A stretch of 64,000 nucleotides of DNA. It comes from Amycolatopsis aidingensis. Its GTDB lineage: Bacteria > Actinomycetota > Actinomycetes > Mycobacteriales > Pseudonocardiaceae. Position numbers and translations under genes: made by a program. The stretch lies in contig NZ_CP076538.1 of assembly GCF_018885265.1 (NCBI RefSeq), positions 4,748,001 through 4,812,000 of the forward strand, read 5' to 3'. Positions 1 through 7,654 of this stretch are shown here, one piece after another. The notes under the pieces are model-generated. The model worked only from the letters and a program-made list of their open reading frames with translations, had not been told where the DNA came from and made no database searches. How positions within the stretch are numbered: position 1 is the first letter of the stretch; the number at the start of each line of letters is the position of its first letter.

Positions 1-294
1 TCTGCCCAGGCGGGAGAGGTCCATTCGCTCGGTGGCCGCACCGGCGAGCCGGACAATGCCGAACCCGATGACGTATTTTCCGCGCTCGCTGATCTGTTCG
101 ACCAGCCCGCGCGCCTCCAGCACACTGACCAGCCGCGAGACGGTCGACTTGTGCACCCCTAGCTCACCAGCGATTTCCGTGATACCGGCCTCGCCGTTGC
201 GGGCGAGCAGCTCCAGGACGGTGACCGCCCGGTCCACGGATTGCACCAGCGCGCCAGGGCCCTTGCCTTGTGCCTGCGCTGCGTTTGCCACCAC
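1..294 (-). CDS. IclR family transcriptional regulator (N-terminal part, truncated by window edge)
   Basis: Reading the minus strand from a GTG at 294 gives an open frame to the window edge. It contains a classic IclR winged helix-turn-helix: VDRAVTVLELLARNGEAG, then TEIAGELGVHKSTVSRLVSV, then a wing ending ERGKYVIGFG. The effector-binding domain lies outside the window. An alternative GTG start lies at 330 in the same frame. The gene is divergent from the one-carbon operon starting at 589, and the two inverted repeats in between are the obvious operators, so it probably controls that operon in response to a methylated substrate or a product. The family assignment is firm; the regulatory target is inferred from the arrangement. 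Confidence 0.85.
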   Translation of the reverse strand, partial: MVANAAQAQGKGPGALVQSVDRAVTVLELLARNGEAGITEIAGELGVHKSTVSRLVSVLEARGLVEQISERGKYVIGFGIVRLAGAATERMDLSRLGR

Positions 295-377
295 TGAACC
301 GTATCCGCTCGGGGCCGGGAATACTCGCACCGGCCGGGCAGTCTCGATGACGTTCCTACCACTGCCAGGTCACATTT

Positions 378-413
378 GTTGCGTATTCCAGGACACGTTT
401 CTGATTACGCAAC
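378..413. promoter_or_regulatory. Inverted repeat, candidate IclR operator 1
   Basis: GTTGCGTA (378-385) is perfectly repeated in inverse as TACGCAAC (406-413), separated by 20 bases. The same half-site recurs in a second inverted repeat at 541-578. The site lies between the divergent IclR gene and the one-carbon operon, closer to the regulator, which suits autoregulation. No binding data can be read from sequence. Confidence 0.5.
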
Positions 414-540
414 GCAGCCAGTGCACCCCGGGGGCCCGGCCACGCCCGCCGGCAGGCCGCTGACCACCTACTCCGCAGTAGGACAACCGGGAAAAATTCG
501 TCCTTCGTGTGGCTTGACGCACACCCGCGGTAGGGCGCAC

Positions 541-578
541 TGTTGCGTTATGCGCAGTGAGTTGTTCTAGACGCAACA
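541..578. promoter_or_regulatory. Inverted repeat, candidate IclR operator 2
   Basis: TGTTGCGT (541-548) and ACGCAACA (571-578) form a perfect 8-base inverted repeat with a 22-base spacer, using the same half-site as the repeat at 378-413. It ends 10 bases before the ATG of the first operon gene, so a bound regulator would block transcription or the leader. The centre-to-centre distance to operator 1 is about 164 bases. Confidence 0.5.
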
Positions 579-588
579 AGGCGGCGGC

Positions 589-3096
589 ATGGACTCGGCT
601 ACAGACTCCTGGGTCTCCAGCACCCACACCCTCGTCATCGGTGCAGGCATCGTCGGATGCAGCACCGCCTACCACCTCGCCCAGCTCGGCATGACCGATG
701 TGACGGTCGTCGAGCAAGGACCGCTGTTCGCCACTGGCGGTTCGAGCTCACACGCCCCCGGGCTGGTCTTCCAGACCTCGCCCGCACAGCTGCTGACCCA
801 GCTGGCCGACTACACCGTGCGGCGCTACGCCGCCGAGACCCTGGACGGGCTGCCCTGCTTCCACCAGGTCGGCGGGATCGAGGTGGCCACCACCCCGCAG
901 CGCTGGGACGAACTCAAGCGGCGGCACGGCCTGGCGACCGCATGGGGCGTCGCGGGCGAGCTGATCGGCCCGGCCGAGGTGCGCTCGGCCATCGGCCTGC
1001 TCGATGCGGACCGGATCTACGGCGGGCTGCACGTGCCGACCGACGGGGTCGCCAAACCGGTCCGGGCGGCCGAGGCCATGGCTCGCGAGGCCCGCCGTCT
1101 CGGCGTGCGGTTCCATGGCCACACCGAGGTCACCGGGTTCGACCTCGCGCAGGGCCGGGTCCGCGCGGTGCACACCTCGCGCGGCACCATCGCGGTACAG
1201 CGGGTGCTGTGCTGTGCCGGGATCTGGGGCCCGCGGATCGGGGCGCTGGCCGGGGTGTCGGTGCCGGTGCTGCCGCTGGCGCACCAGTACGCGGTGACCT
1301 CACCGGTGCCGGGTCTGCCCTCGGACAGCCCCGAGGTCGGCGAGCCGATCCTGCGCCACCAGGACAGCTCGATGTACTTCCGGCGGATCCACGACCGGTA
1401 CGGCGTCGGCTCCTACCAGCACCGGGTCATCCCGGTGCGCCAGCAGGAGATCCTGCCGACGGCGGCCCATGGTGGCGGGGCCGAGGCGCCATCGGAGGGC
1501 GGCGGCTGGAAAGGGATGGCCTCGGTGCACGGGTTCACCCCGAGGGACTTCGCCAAGCCCTGGGCGGACGCCTGCGCGCTGCTGCCCCGGCTGCGCGGCG
1601 CCGAGGTCTCCGAGGGAATGAACGGGCTGTTCCTGTTCACCTCCGACGGCATGCCGGTGCTCGGGCCCTCGGCCGAGGTGGACAACTTCTGGCTGGGCGA
1701 GGCGGTGTGGATCACGCATGCGGGCGGGGTCGGGCTGGCACTGGCCGAGTGGATGACCGGCGAGGCGCCGAGCTTCGACCTGCGGGCCGCGGACGTACGC
1801 CGGTTCGAGAAGTTCGCGCACAGCCCGGCCTATGTCGAGGCACGGGCGGGGCAGAACTTCCGCGAGGTGTACGACATCATCCACCCGCAGCAGCCGTCCG
1901 AGCGGGCCCGGCCGCTGCGCACCAGCCCGTTCTACGGCAGGCAGCGCGAACTGGGCGCCTTCTTCCTCGAGGCGAACGGCTGGGAGCGGCCGCACTGGTA
2001 CGAGTCGAACGCCGCCGAGGTGGCAGGCAGGGACATCGCCCGGCCGGGGCCGTGGGCGGGCCGCTACTTCTCCCCGATCATCGGCGCCGAGCACCGGGCG
2101 ACCAGGGAGCGGGTGGGGCTGTACGACATGACCTCGCTCACCAGGGCCGAGGTCAGCGGCCGCGGCGCGCTGCCCATGCTGCAGCGCCTCACCACAAGCA
2201 ATCTGGACCGCCCTCCCGGCTACGTGACCTACACGCTGATGCTGGACACCCACGGCGGGATCCGCGCGGACATCACGGTGGCCCGGCTGTCAAGAGACAC
2301 CTTCCAGGTGGGGCTGAACGGCCAGCGGGACATCGCCTGGCTGCGCGGCCACGCCGACGAAACCACCTGGGTACGCGACATCACCGGCGGCACCTGCGGG
2401 ATCGGGCTGTGGGGGCCGCGGGCCAGGGACGTGCTCGCCCCGCTGGCCAGCACGGACGTCTCGCACGAGAGCTTCCGGTTCTTCCGCGCCAAGCACTTCC
2501 ATGTCGGTGAGGTCCCGGTGACCGCACTGCGACTGTCCTATGTGGGCGAACTCGGCTGGGAGCTGTACACCTCGGCCGAGTACGGCCTGCGGCTGTGGGA
2601 CCTGCTCAGCACCGCAGGCGCCGAGCACGGGATCATCCCGGCAGGCCGGGGCGCGTTCAACGGGCTGCGCCTCGAGAAGGGCTACCGCGCCTGGGGAACG
2701 GACATGTGGAGCTCGCACGACCCGGACGAGGCGGGGCTCGGCTTCGCCGTCAAGCCGGACAAGGGCGAGTTCATCGGCCGCGACGCGCTGCTGCGTCGCA
2801 GGGAACGGCCGGTGCGCAAGCGGCTGCGCTGCCTGCGCATCGACGACGGCACGGTGTTGATGGGTTCGGAACCGGTCTTCGCGGCCGGTTCCGCGCCCGG
2901 GGGTGGCTCAGCCGGTTTCACCACCAGTACCGGCTACGGCCACAGCATCGGCGCGAGCCTGGCCTACGCCTGGCTGCCCGCCGAGCTCTCCGCGGAGGGC
3001 ACCTCGCTGGAGGTGGCCTACTTCGACCGGCGACATCCGGCCACGGTCGTCGCCGACCCCGTCCTGGACCCCGAGATGAAACGAATGCGCTGCTAG
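589..3096 (+). CDS. FAD-dependent dehydrogenase fused to GcvT domain (dimethylglycine/sarcosine dehydrogenase-like)
   Basis: An 835-residue two-domain enzyme. Residues 16-30 carry the FAD Rossmann motif (VIGAGIVGCSTAYHL). SSSHAPGL around residue 55 aligns with the stretch holding the histidine that binds FAD covalently in mammalian dimethylglycine dehydrogenase. The C-terminal half (about 430-835) is a GcvT/aminomethyltransferase fold ending with the typical LEKGYRAWGTDM and EAGLGFAVK. Family members oxidatively demethylate dimethylglycine or sarcosine and pass the carbon to tetrahydrofolate as 5,10-methylene-THF. It is the first gene of the one-carbon operon. AAGG at 577-580 is a modest ribosome site for the ATG at 589. 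The exact substrate is not decided by sequence. Confidence 0.85.
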   Translation: MDSATDSWVSSTHTLVIGAGIVGCSTAYHLAQLGMTDVTVVEQGPLFATGGSSSHAPGLVFQTSPAQLLTQLADYTVRRYAAETLDGLPCFHQVGGIEVATTPQRWDELKRRHGLATAWGVAGELIGPAEVRSAIGLLDADRIYGGLHVPTDGVAKPVRAAEAMAREARRLGVRFHGHTEVTGFDLAQGRVRAVHTSRGTIAVQRVLCCAGIWGPRIGALAGVSVPVLPLAHQYAVTSPVPGLPSDSPEVGEPILRHQDSSMYFRRIHDRYGVGSYQHRVIPVRQQEILPTAAHGGGAEAPSEGGGWKGMASVHGFTPRDFAKPWADACALLPRLRGAEVSEGMNGLFLFTSDGMPVLGPSAEVDNFWLGEAVWITHAGGVGLALAEWMTGEAPSFDLRAADVRRFEKFAHSPAYVEARAGQNFREVYDIIHPQQPSERARPLRTSPFYGRQRELGAFFLEANGWERPHWYESNAAEVAGRDIARPGPWAGRYFSPIIGAEHRATRERVGLYDMTSLTRAEVSGRGALPMLQRLTTSNLDRPPGYVTYTLMLDTHGGIRADITVARLSRDTFQVGLNGQRDIAWLRGHADETTWVRDITGGTCGIGLWGPRARDVLAPLASTDVSHESFRFFRAKHFHVGEVPVTALRLSYVGELGWELYTSAEYGLRLWDLLSTAGAEHGIIPAGRGAFNGLRLEKGYRAWGTDMWSSHDPDEAGLGFAVKPDKGEFIGRDALLRRRERPVRKRLRCLRIDDGTVLMGSEPVFAAGSAPGGGSAGFTTSTGYGHSIGASLAYAWLPAELSAEGTSLEVAYFDRRHPATVVADPVLDPEMKRMRC

Positions 3097-3137
3097 CCGT
3101 CGCGCCAAGGAGCGCATGACCGGCTCCCGCTCTCCCG

Positions 3138-3161
3138 GCCCGTGCCAGCCCAGGCACGGGC
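3138..3161 (+). other. Intercistronic hairpin in the one-carbon operon
   Basis: CCCGTGCC (3139-3146) and GGCACGGG (3153-3160) form a perfect stem with a 6-base loop, extended by a G-C pair to 9 bp. It sits in the 133-base gap between the dehydrogenase and the demethylase genes, the only sizeable gap in this operon, and is not followed by a T run. It may be an mRNA processing or stability element or a partial terminator. Confidence 0.45.
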
Positions 3162-3229
3162 ATGGGGCGTGCTGTACCCGAACACCCCGACATCGAATTC
3201 CACCGCATACTTCGCAAGGAGCAATCGCC

Positions 3230-4429
3230 ATGGCCGTGAACCCGGAACCCGGAGTGCTGCAGTACCCGAGAATCCGCAAGTCCCCCTTCTTCTACGCCTC
3301 CCGCAGGCACGGGGTCGGGCTGTACAGCGTGTACAACCACACCTATCACCCCCGGCACTACGGCGACCCGGTCGGCGAGTACTGGCACCTGCTGGAGCAC
3401 GTCACCCTGTGGGACGTTGGCGTGGAGCGGCAGGTGGAGATCACCGGGCCGGACGCCTTCGAGTTCACCAACATGCTGGTGCCGCGTGACCTGAACAAGT
3501 GCAAGGTCGGCCAGTGCAAGTACGTGTTCATCACCGCCGAGGACGGCGGGATCATCAACGACCCGGTGCTGCTGCGGCTGGGCGAGAACCACTTCTGGCT
3601 CTCGCTTGCCGACAGCGACGTGCTGCTGTGGGCCAGAGGCCTTGCCTACAGCCTCGGCATGAACGTGCAGATCAGCGAGCCCGACGTGGGGCCGGTGCAG
3701 GTGCAGGGGCCGAAGTCGCGCGAGGTGATGATCGACCTGTTCGGCGAGTCCATTCTGGACGTTCCGTACTACTACGCGGTGGAGCGGGACCTTGACGGCA
3801 TGGAGGTGGTCGTCTCCCGCACCGGGTTCACCGCCGAGCTGGGGTACGAGATCTACCTGCGCAACGCCAGCAGGGACGGGGTGCGGCTGTGGGACACCAT
3901 CTGGCAGGCGGGTGAACCGCACAACCTGCGGGTGATCGGCCCCTGCCACATCCGCCGGATCGAGGCCGGGATGCTGTCCTGGGGCAACGACATCACCTAC
4001 CACACCAACCCCTTCGAGGTAGGCTACGGCTTCGAGACCACCTGGATGGTGGACCTGGACCAGGAGGCCGACTTCATCGGCAAGACCGCGCTGCGGCGGG
4101 TGCAGCAGGAGGGTGTCACCCGCAAGCTGGTCGGCGTGGAGATCGACGGACCGAACGTTGGCAGCTTCAACGACGGTTCGATGATCGACGTGTTCGATGT
4201 GCACGATCCAAACGGGCTGCGCATCGGCGAGGTCACCTCCGCCTGCTTCTCCCCACGACTGGAGAAGAACATCGGCTACGCCATGGTGCCCATCGCCTAC
4301 CAGGAGTACGGGACCAGGCTGGTGATCCACACCCAGCACGGCCCGCATGACGCCGTGGTGGTGGAGAAGCCCTTCCTGGACCCGAAGAAGTCGACGCCCA
4401 AACGCCTCGAACGTGCGGTGAGCGCGTAG
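3230..4429 (+). CDS. GcvT-family tetrahydrofolate-dependent demethylase, DmdA-like
   Basis: A 399-residue single-domain GcvT-family protein. Its pattern follows DmdA (dimethylsulfoniopropionate demethylase) more than glycine-cleavage GcvT: YSVYNHTYHP, EHVTLWDVGVERQVEI, PRDLNKCKVGQC, NDPVLLRLGENHFWLSLADS, VQGPKSREVM and a late SACFSPRLEKNIGYAM. DmdA-type enzymes transfer a methyl group to THF, giving 5-methyl-THF, which fits the MetF-like gene that follows. LigM/DesA-type O-demethylases belong to the same superfamily and are an alternative. The ATG at 3230 is preferred because AAGGAGC at 3216-3222 precedes it at good spacing. An in-frame ATG at 3116 with AAGGAG close by would add 38 low-complexity residues and is less likely. 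Confidence 0.75.
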   Translation: MAVNPEPGVLQYPRIRKSPFFYASRRHGVGLYSVYNHTYHPRHYGDPVGEYWHLLEHVTLWDVGVERQVEITGPDAFEFTNMLVPRDLNKCKVGQCKYVFITAEDGGIINDPVLLRLGENHFWLSLADSDVLLWARGLAYSLGMNVQISEPDVGPVQVQGPKSREVMIDLFGESILDVPYYYAVERDLDGMEVVVSRTGFTAELGYEIYLRNASRDGVRLWDTIWQAGEPHNLRVIGPCHIRRIEAGMLSWGNDITYHTNPFEVGYGFETTWMVDLDQEADFIGKTALRRVQQEGVTRKLVGVEIDGPNVGSFNDGSMIDVFDVHDPNGLRIGEVTSACFSPRLEKNIGYAMVPIAYQEYGTRLVIHTQHGPHDAVVVEKPFLDPKKSTPKRLERAVSA

Positions 4430-4451
4430 GTGACCAGGGTGTGATGCGCCC

Positions 4452-5291
4452 ATGAACACCAACGACGCACTCCGGCGCAGCCTGACCGGTGCCCGCTTCG
4501 AGGTGCTGCCGCTGCGCGGTGTCACAGAGCGGGTCGAGCACCTTCCCGCGGGGACGACGGTGACCGTGACCTCCTCTCCCGCGAAGGGCATGGCGGCCAC
4601 ACTGGAGCTCGCCGGACAACTGCGGGCGGCGGGCTACCACGCCGTCCCGCACCTGGCGGCCAGGTCGATCCTGGACGCGGCCCACCTTGCGGACCTGCTC
4701 GACCGGATGACCGACAGCGGGCTGTCCGAGGCCTTCGTGATCGCCGGGGACTCCCCCACCCCGGCCGGGGAGTTCGCCGACTCGCTCGGGCTGCTGCGGG
4801 CCATGGCCGAGCTGGGCCGCCGCCCCGCGCGCATCGGTGTCGGCGGCTACCCGGAGCGGCACGCGTTCATCCCGGACGCTGAGGTCGCCGCCGCCCTGAC
4901 CGCCAAGGCGGGCTACGCCGACTACCTGGTATCGCAGATCTGCTTCGACTCGCTGGTCACCGAGTCCTGGATCCGCGACCTGCGGGCCCGTGGGATCGGC
5001 CTGCCGGTCTACATCGGAGTACCTGGCGTGGTCGACGGCGCCAAACTGATGCGGATCTCGATGAAGATCGGGATCGGGGAATCGCTGCGGTTCCTGCGCA
5101 AGCAACACGGCATGGTCGGCAAGCTGCTCACCCGCTACACCCCGGAGGGAACCTGCCGGGAGCTGGCCCCCGTGCTGGCCGACCCGGAGTACGGGATCGC
5201 GGGCTGGCATTTCTTCACCTTCAACGAGATCGCGCGGACCCAGCGATTTCGGGACGAGCTTTCCGTTCGACTCCAGGAGGTTCCGGCGTAA
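4452..5291 (+). CDS. Methylenetetrahydrofolate reductase-like protein (MetF family)
   Basis: 279 residues, the size of bacterial MetF. RFEVLPL near the start supplies the conserved Glu (about 17). AVPHLAARS matches the PHL strand, AGDSP supplies the flavin-site Asp (about 100), GGYPERH matches the conserved YPE.H strand, and QICFD and WHFFTFNE match later core strands. MetF normally reduces methylene-THF. Between a methyl-transferring demethylase and formate-THF ligase, the reverse reaction, oxidation of 5-methyl-THF, is the likelier role, as in DMSP and vanillate demethylation gene sets. It starts 22 bases after the upstream stop, and its TAA shares one base with the next ATG, indicating translational coupling. 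Confidence 0.8.
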   Translation: MNTNDALRRSLTGARFEVLPLRGVTERVEHLPAGTTVTVTSSPAKGMAATLELAGQLRAAGYHAVPHLAARSILDAAHLADLLDRMTDSGLSEAFVIAGDSPTPAGEFADSLGLLRAMAELGRRPARIGVGGYPERHAFIPDAEVAAALTAKAGYADYLVSQICFDSLVTESWIRDLRARGIGLPVYIGVPGVVDGAKLMRISMKIGIGESLRFLRKQHGMVGKLLTRYTPEGTCRELAPVLADPEYGIAGWHFFTFNEIARTQRFRDELSVRLQEVPA

Positions 5292-6988
5292 TGACCATGC
5301 CATCGGATCTGGACATCTCCCGGTCCACCACGCTGAAGCCGCTCGAGGAGATCGCGGGCGAGCTCGGGATCGGCGCGCACCTGCTCGAGCCCTACGGCAG
5401 GCAGGTGGCGAAGATCCCGCTGGAGGTGCTTGCCGAGCTGCCCGAGCGGCCACGGGCGAAGTACGTCGTGGTCACCGCGATCACGCCGACCCCGCTCGGT
5501 GAGGGCAAGACCACCACCACGGTCGGCCTCGGCATGGCGCTGCGACACCTCGGTCAGCGCTCGGCCATCGCGATCCGGCAGCCCTCCATGGGCCCCACCT
5601 TCGGGATCAAGGGCGGGGCGGCGGGCGGCGGGTACAGCCAGGTCGTGCCCATGGAGTCGCTCAACCTGCACCTCACCGGGGACATGCATGCGGTGACCGC
5701 GGCGCACAACCTGCTCGCCGCGGTGGTGGACAACCATCTGCACAAGGGCAACAAGCTGGGCCTCGACCCGCATCGGGTGACCTGGCGCCGGGTGCTGGAC
5801 GTGAACGACAGGGACCTGCGCAACGTGATCACCGGCCTCGGCACCAGGGCGGACGGGCAGCCCCGCCAGTCCGGCTTCGACATCACCGCGGCCAGCGAGG
5901 TGATGGCAGTGCTGGCGCTGTCCACCTCGCTGCACGATATGCGGGCCAGGCTGGGCCGGATCGTGGTCGGCTACACCCGCTCGGGTTCGCCGGTGACCGC
6001 GGAGGAGCTCGGGGTGGCCGGCGCGATGACGGTGATCATGCGGGAGGCCATCAAGCCGAACCTGATGCAGACCACCGAGAACACACCGGTGCTGGTGCAC
6101 GCGGGGCCGTTCGGCAACATCGCGCACGGCAACTCGTCCATTGTGGCCGATCAGATCGCCACAAGGGCCGCGGATGTCGTGGTGACCGAGGCCGGGTTCG
6201 GTGCGGACATGGGCGCCGAACGGTTCTTCAACATCAAGTGCCGCAACTCCGGGCTCGTCCCGGACGCCGCGGTGCTGGTGGCCACCGTGCGCGCGCTCAA
6301 GGCGCATTCGGGCCGGTACAAGGTGGTCGCCGGAAAACCCCTGCCCGAGCGGCTGCTCGCGGAGAACCCCGAGGACGTACTCGCCGGCGCGGCCAACCTG
6401 CGCAAGCAGATCGAGAACATCCGGCTGCACGGGGTTTCCCCGGTGGTGGCGATCAACGCCTTCCCCACCGACCACCCCAGCGAGCACCAGGCGATCCGCG
6501 AGTTCGCCGAGGCCGAAGGGGCGAAGGTGGCGGTCAGCAACCACTTCGGCGAGGGCGGCAAGGGCGCGCTGGACCTTGCCGAGGCGGTGCTGGAGGCGGC
6601 GGAGGAGCCCAGCCGGTTCCGGCCGCTGTACCCGGACGAGATGGACCTCCGCACCAAGATCGAGACGGTGGCCACCCGGGTGTACGGCGCGGCCGGCGTG
6701 TCCTTCCAGCCCGCGGCGGCCAGGGCGATTGCCGACTACGAGGCCTGTGGTTTCGGGCGGCTGCCGGTGTGCATCGCCAAAACGCACCTCTCGCTGAGCT
6801 CCGATCCCGCGCTGGTCGGTGCGCCGACCGGCTGGACGCTGCCGGTACGCGAGGTCAGGGCCTCTGCCGGAGCCGGGTTCGTGTACCCGATCTGCGGGGA
6901 CATGCGGACCATGCCCGGCCTGGGTTCCTCGCCCGCGGCCGAACACATCGACATCGACGCGCACGGTCAGGTGGTGGGGTTGAGTTGA
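5291..6988 (+). CDS. fhs: Formate-tetrahydrofolate ligase
   Basis: 565 residues, the standard length for 10-formyl-THF synthetase. It has the ATP loop TPLGEGKTTTTVGLG, the following QPSMGPTFGIKGGAAGGGY, the central HAGPFGNIAHGNSS, and KTHLSLS near the C-terminus, all family hallmarks. It interconverts formate, ATP and THF with 10-formyl-THF. In this oxidative context it can run toward formate and ATP, releasing the carbon after demethylation. The start codon overlaps the previous stop by one base, and its own TGA overlaps the TTG start of the cyclohydrolase. Confidence 0.95.
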   Translation: MTMPSDLDISRSTTLKPLEEIAGELGIGAHLLEPYGRQVAKIPLEVLAELPERPRAKYVVVTAITPTPLGEGKTTTTVGLGMALRHLGQRSAIAIRQPSMGPTFGIKGGAAGGGYSQVVPMESLNLHLTGDMHAVTAAHNLLAAVVDNHLHKGNKLGLDPHRVTWRRVLDVNDRDLRNVITGLGTRADGQPRQSGFDITAASEVMAVLALSTSLHDMRARLGRIVVGYTRSGSPVTAEELGVAGAMTVIMREAIKPNLMQTTENTPVLVHAGPFGNIAHGNSSIVADQIATRAADVVVTEAGFGADMGAERFFNIKCRNSGLVPDAAVLVATVRALKAHSGRYKVVAGKPLPERLLAENPEDVLAGAANLRKQIENIRLHGVSPVVAINAFPTDHPSEHQAIREFAEAEGAKVAVSNHFGEGGKGALDLAEAVLEAAEEPSRFRPLYPDEMDLRTKIETVATRVYGAAGVSFQPAAARAIADYEACGFGRLPVCIAKTHLSLSSDPALVGAPTGWTLPVREVRASAGAGFVYPICGDMRTMPGLGSSPAAEHIDIDAHGQVVGLS

Positions 6989-7563
6989 GTACCCTCGATC
7001 GTCCCCTGCGGGACTATCTCGCCGAGGTGGCAGCACCGAACCCGTCCAGCACCGGTGGCAGCGTCTGCGCGCTGACCGTGGCCGCCGCGGCCGGGCTGGT
7101 CGCCATGTCCGCCGGGGTGTCCCGGACCCTGGAGGACTCCGCCGACCTCGCCAGGCTGGCGAACGCGCTGCACGAGCGTTCTGCCATGCTGATCGAGGCG
7201 GATACCACGGCCTACCGGGCGGTGGGCGCGGCACAACGGCTGGATCCGGACTGCCCTGGGCGCAGCAAGGTGATCAGGGACGCACTGGTGGCGGCAGCCC
7301 AGCCGCCCCTGCGCGTGGCGCACCTCGCCGCCGAGGTGGCCTCCCTGGCCGCACTGCTCGTGGCACAGGGCAACCCGGTGGTCCGGGCGGATGCGGTCAC
7401 CGCGGCCAACCTCGCCGCCTCCGCCGCGCGCAGCGCCGCGGTACTGGTCCGCACCAACCTGCGCGCCGCGGGGATAGACGACGAGGCGGCCGCGGAAGCC
7501 GAGGCGGCCGCTACCTCCGCGGACCGTTCCGCGCATCTGGTGCAGTCCTGCCCCATCGGATGA
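6985..7563 (+). CDS. fchA: Cyclodeaminase/cyclohydrolase family protein (FchA-like methenyl-THF cyclohydrolase)
   Basis: 192 residues matching the all-helical formiminotransferase-cyclodeaminase C-terminal family: NPSSTGGSVCALT near the start corresponds to the P.PGGGSV.A loop, and ADTTAYRAV supplies the conserved Asp-Tyr region. FchA-type proteins hydrolyse 5,10-methenyl-THF to 10-formyl-THF, the step just before formate-THF ligase. The frame has no ATG at the junction. The TTG at 6985 overlaps the fhs stop (TTGA), with a G-rich stretch at 6970-6979 as ribosome site. A dedicated cyclohydrolase leaves the methylene-THF dehydrogenase step to be supplied elsewhere. Confidence 0.75.
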   Translation: MSTLDRPLRDYLAEVAAPNPSSTGGSVCALTVAAAAGLVAMSAGVSRTLEDSADLARLANALHERSAMLIEADTTAYRAVGAAQRLDPDCPGRSKVIRDALVAAAQPPLRVAHLAAEVASLAALLVAQGNPVVRADAVTAANLAASAARSAAVLVRTNLRAAGIDDEAAAEAEAAATSADRSAHLVQSCPIG

Positions 7564-7566
7564 GCA

Positions 7567-7589
7567 GGCCGGGTGGCAACCTCCCGGCC
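7567..7589 (+). terminator. Hairpin after the one-carbon operon
   Basis: GGCCGGG (7567-7573) pairs perfectly with CCCGGCC (7583-7589) across a 9-base loop, starting 4 bases after the cyclohydrolase stop. There is no T tract, so this is a plausible actinobacterial-style terminator hairpin rather than a canonical one. Confidence 0.4.
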
Positions 7590-7654
7590 CGCCGAACCGT
7601 CTCCTCGGCAGCGGGGGCTACCGAGCACACTCCGGCAGCGCAGGGGAGACGAGC

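Noticed and set aside
3116..3229. 38-residue N-terminal extension of the DmdA-like protein
   Set aside because: Composition is Pro/Arg/His-rich and unlike the family; the ATG at 3230 has a better spaced AAGGAG. Kept only as an alternative start.
5135..7234. 699-codon open frame on the minus strand opposite metF and fhs
   Set aside because: Pure shadow of GC-rich third positions; Arg/His/Gly-rich translation with no domain, and the plus-strand frame encodes recognisable enzymes throughout.
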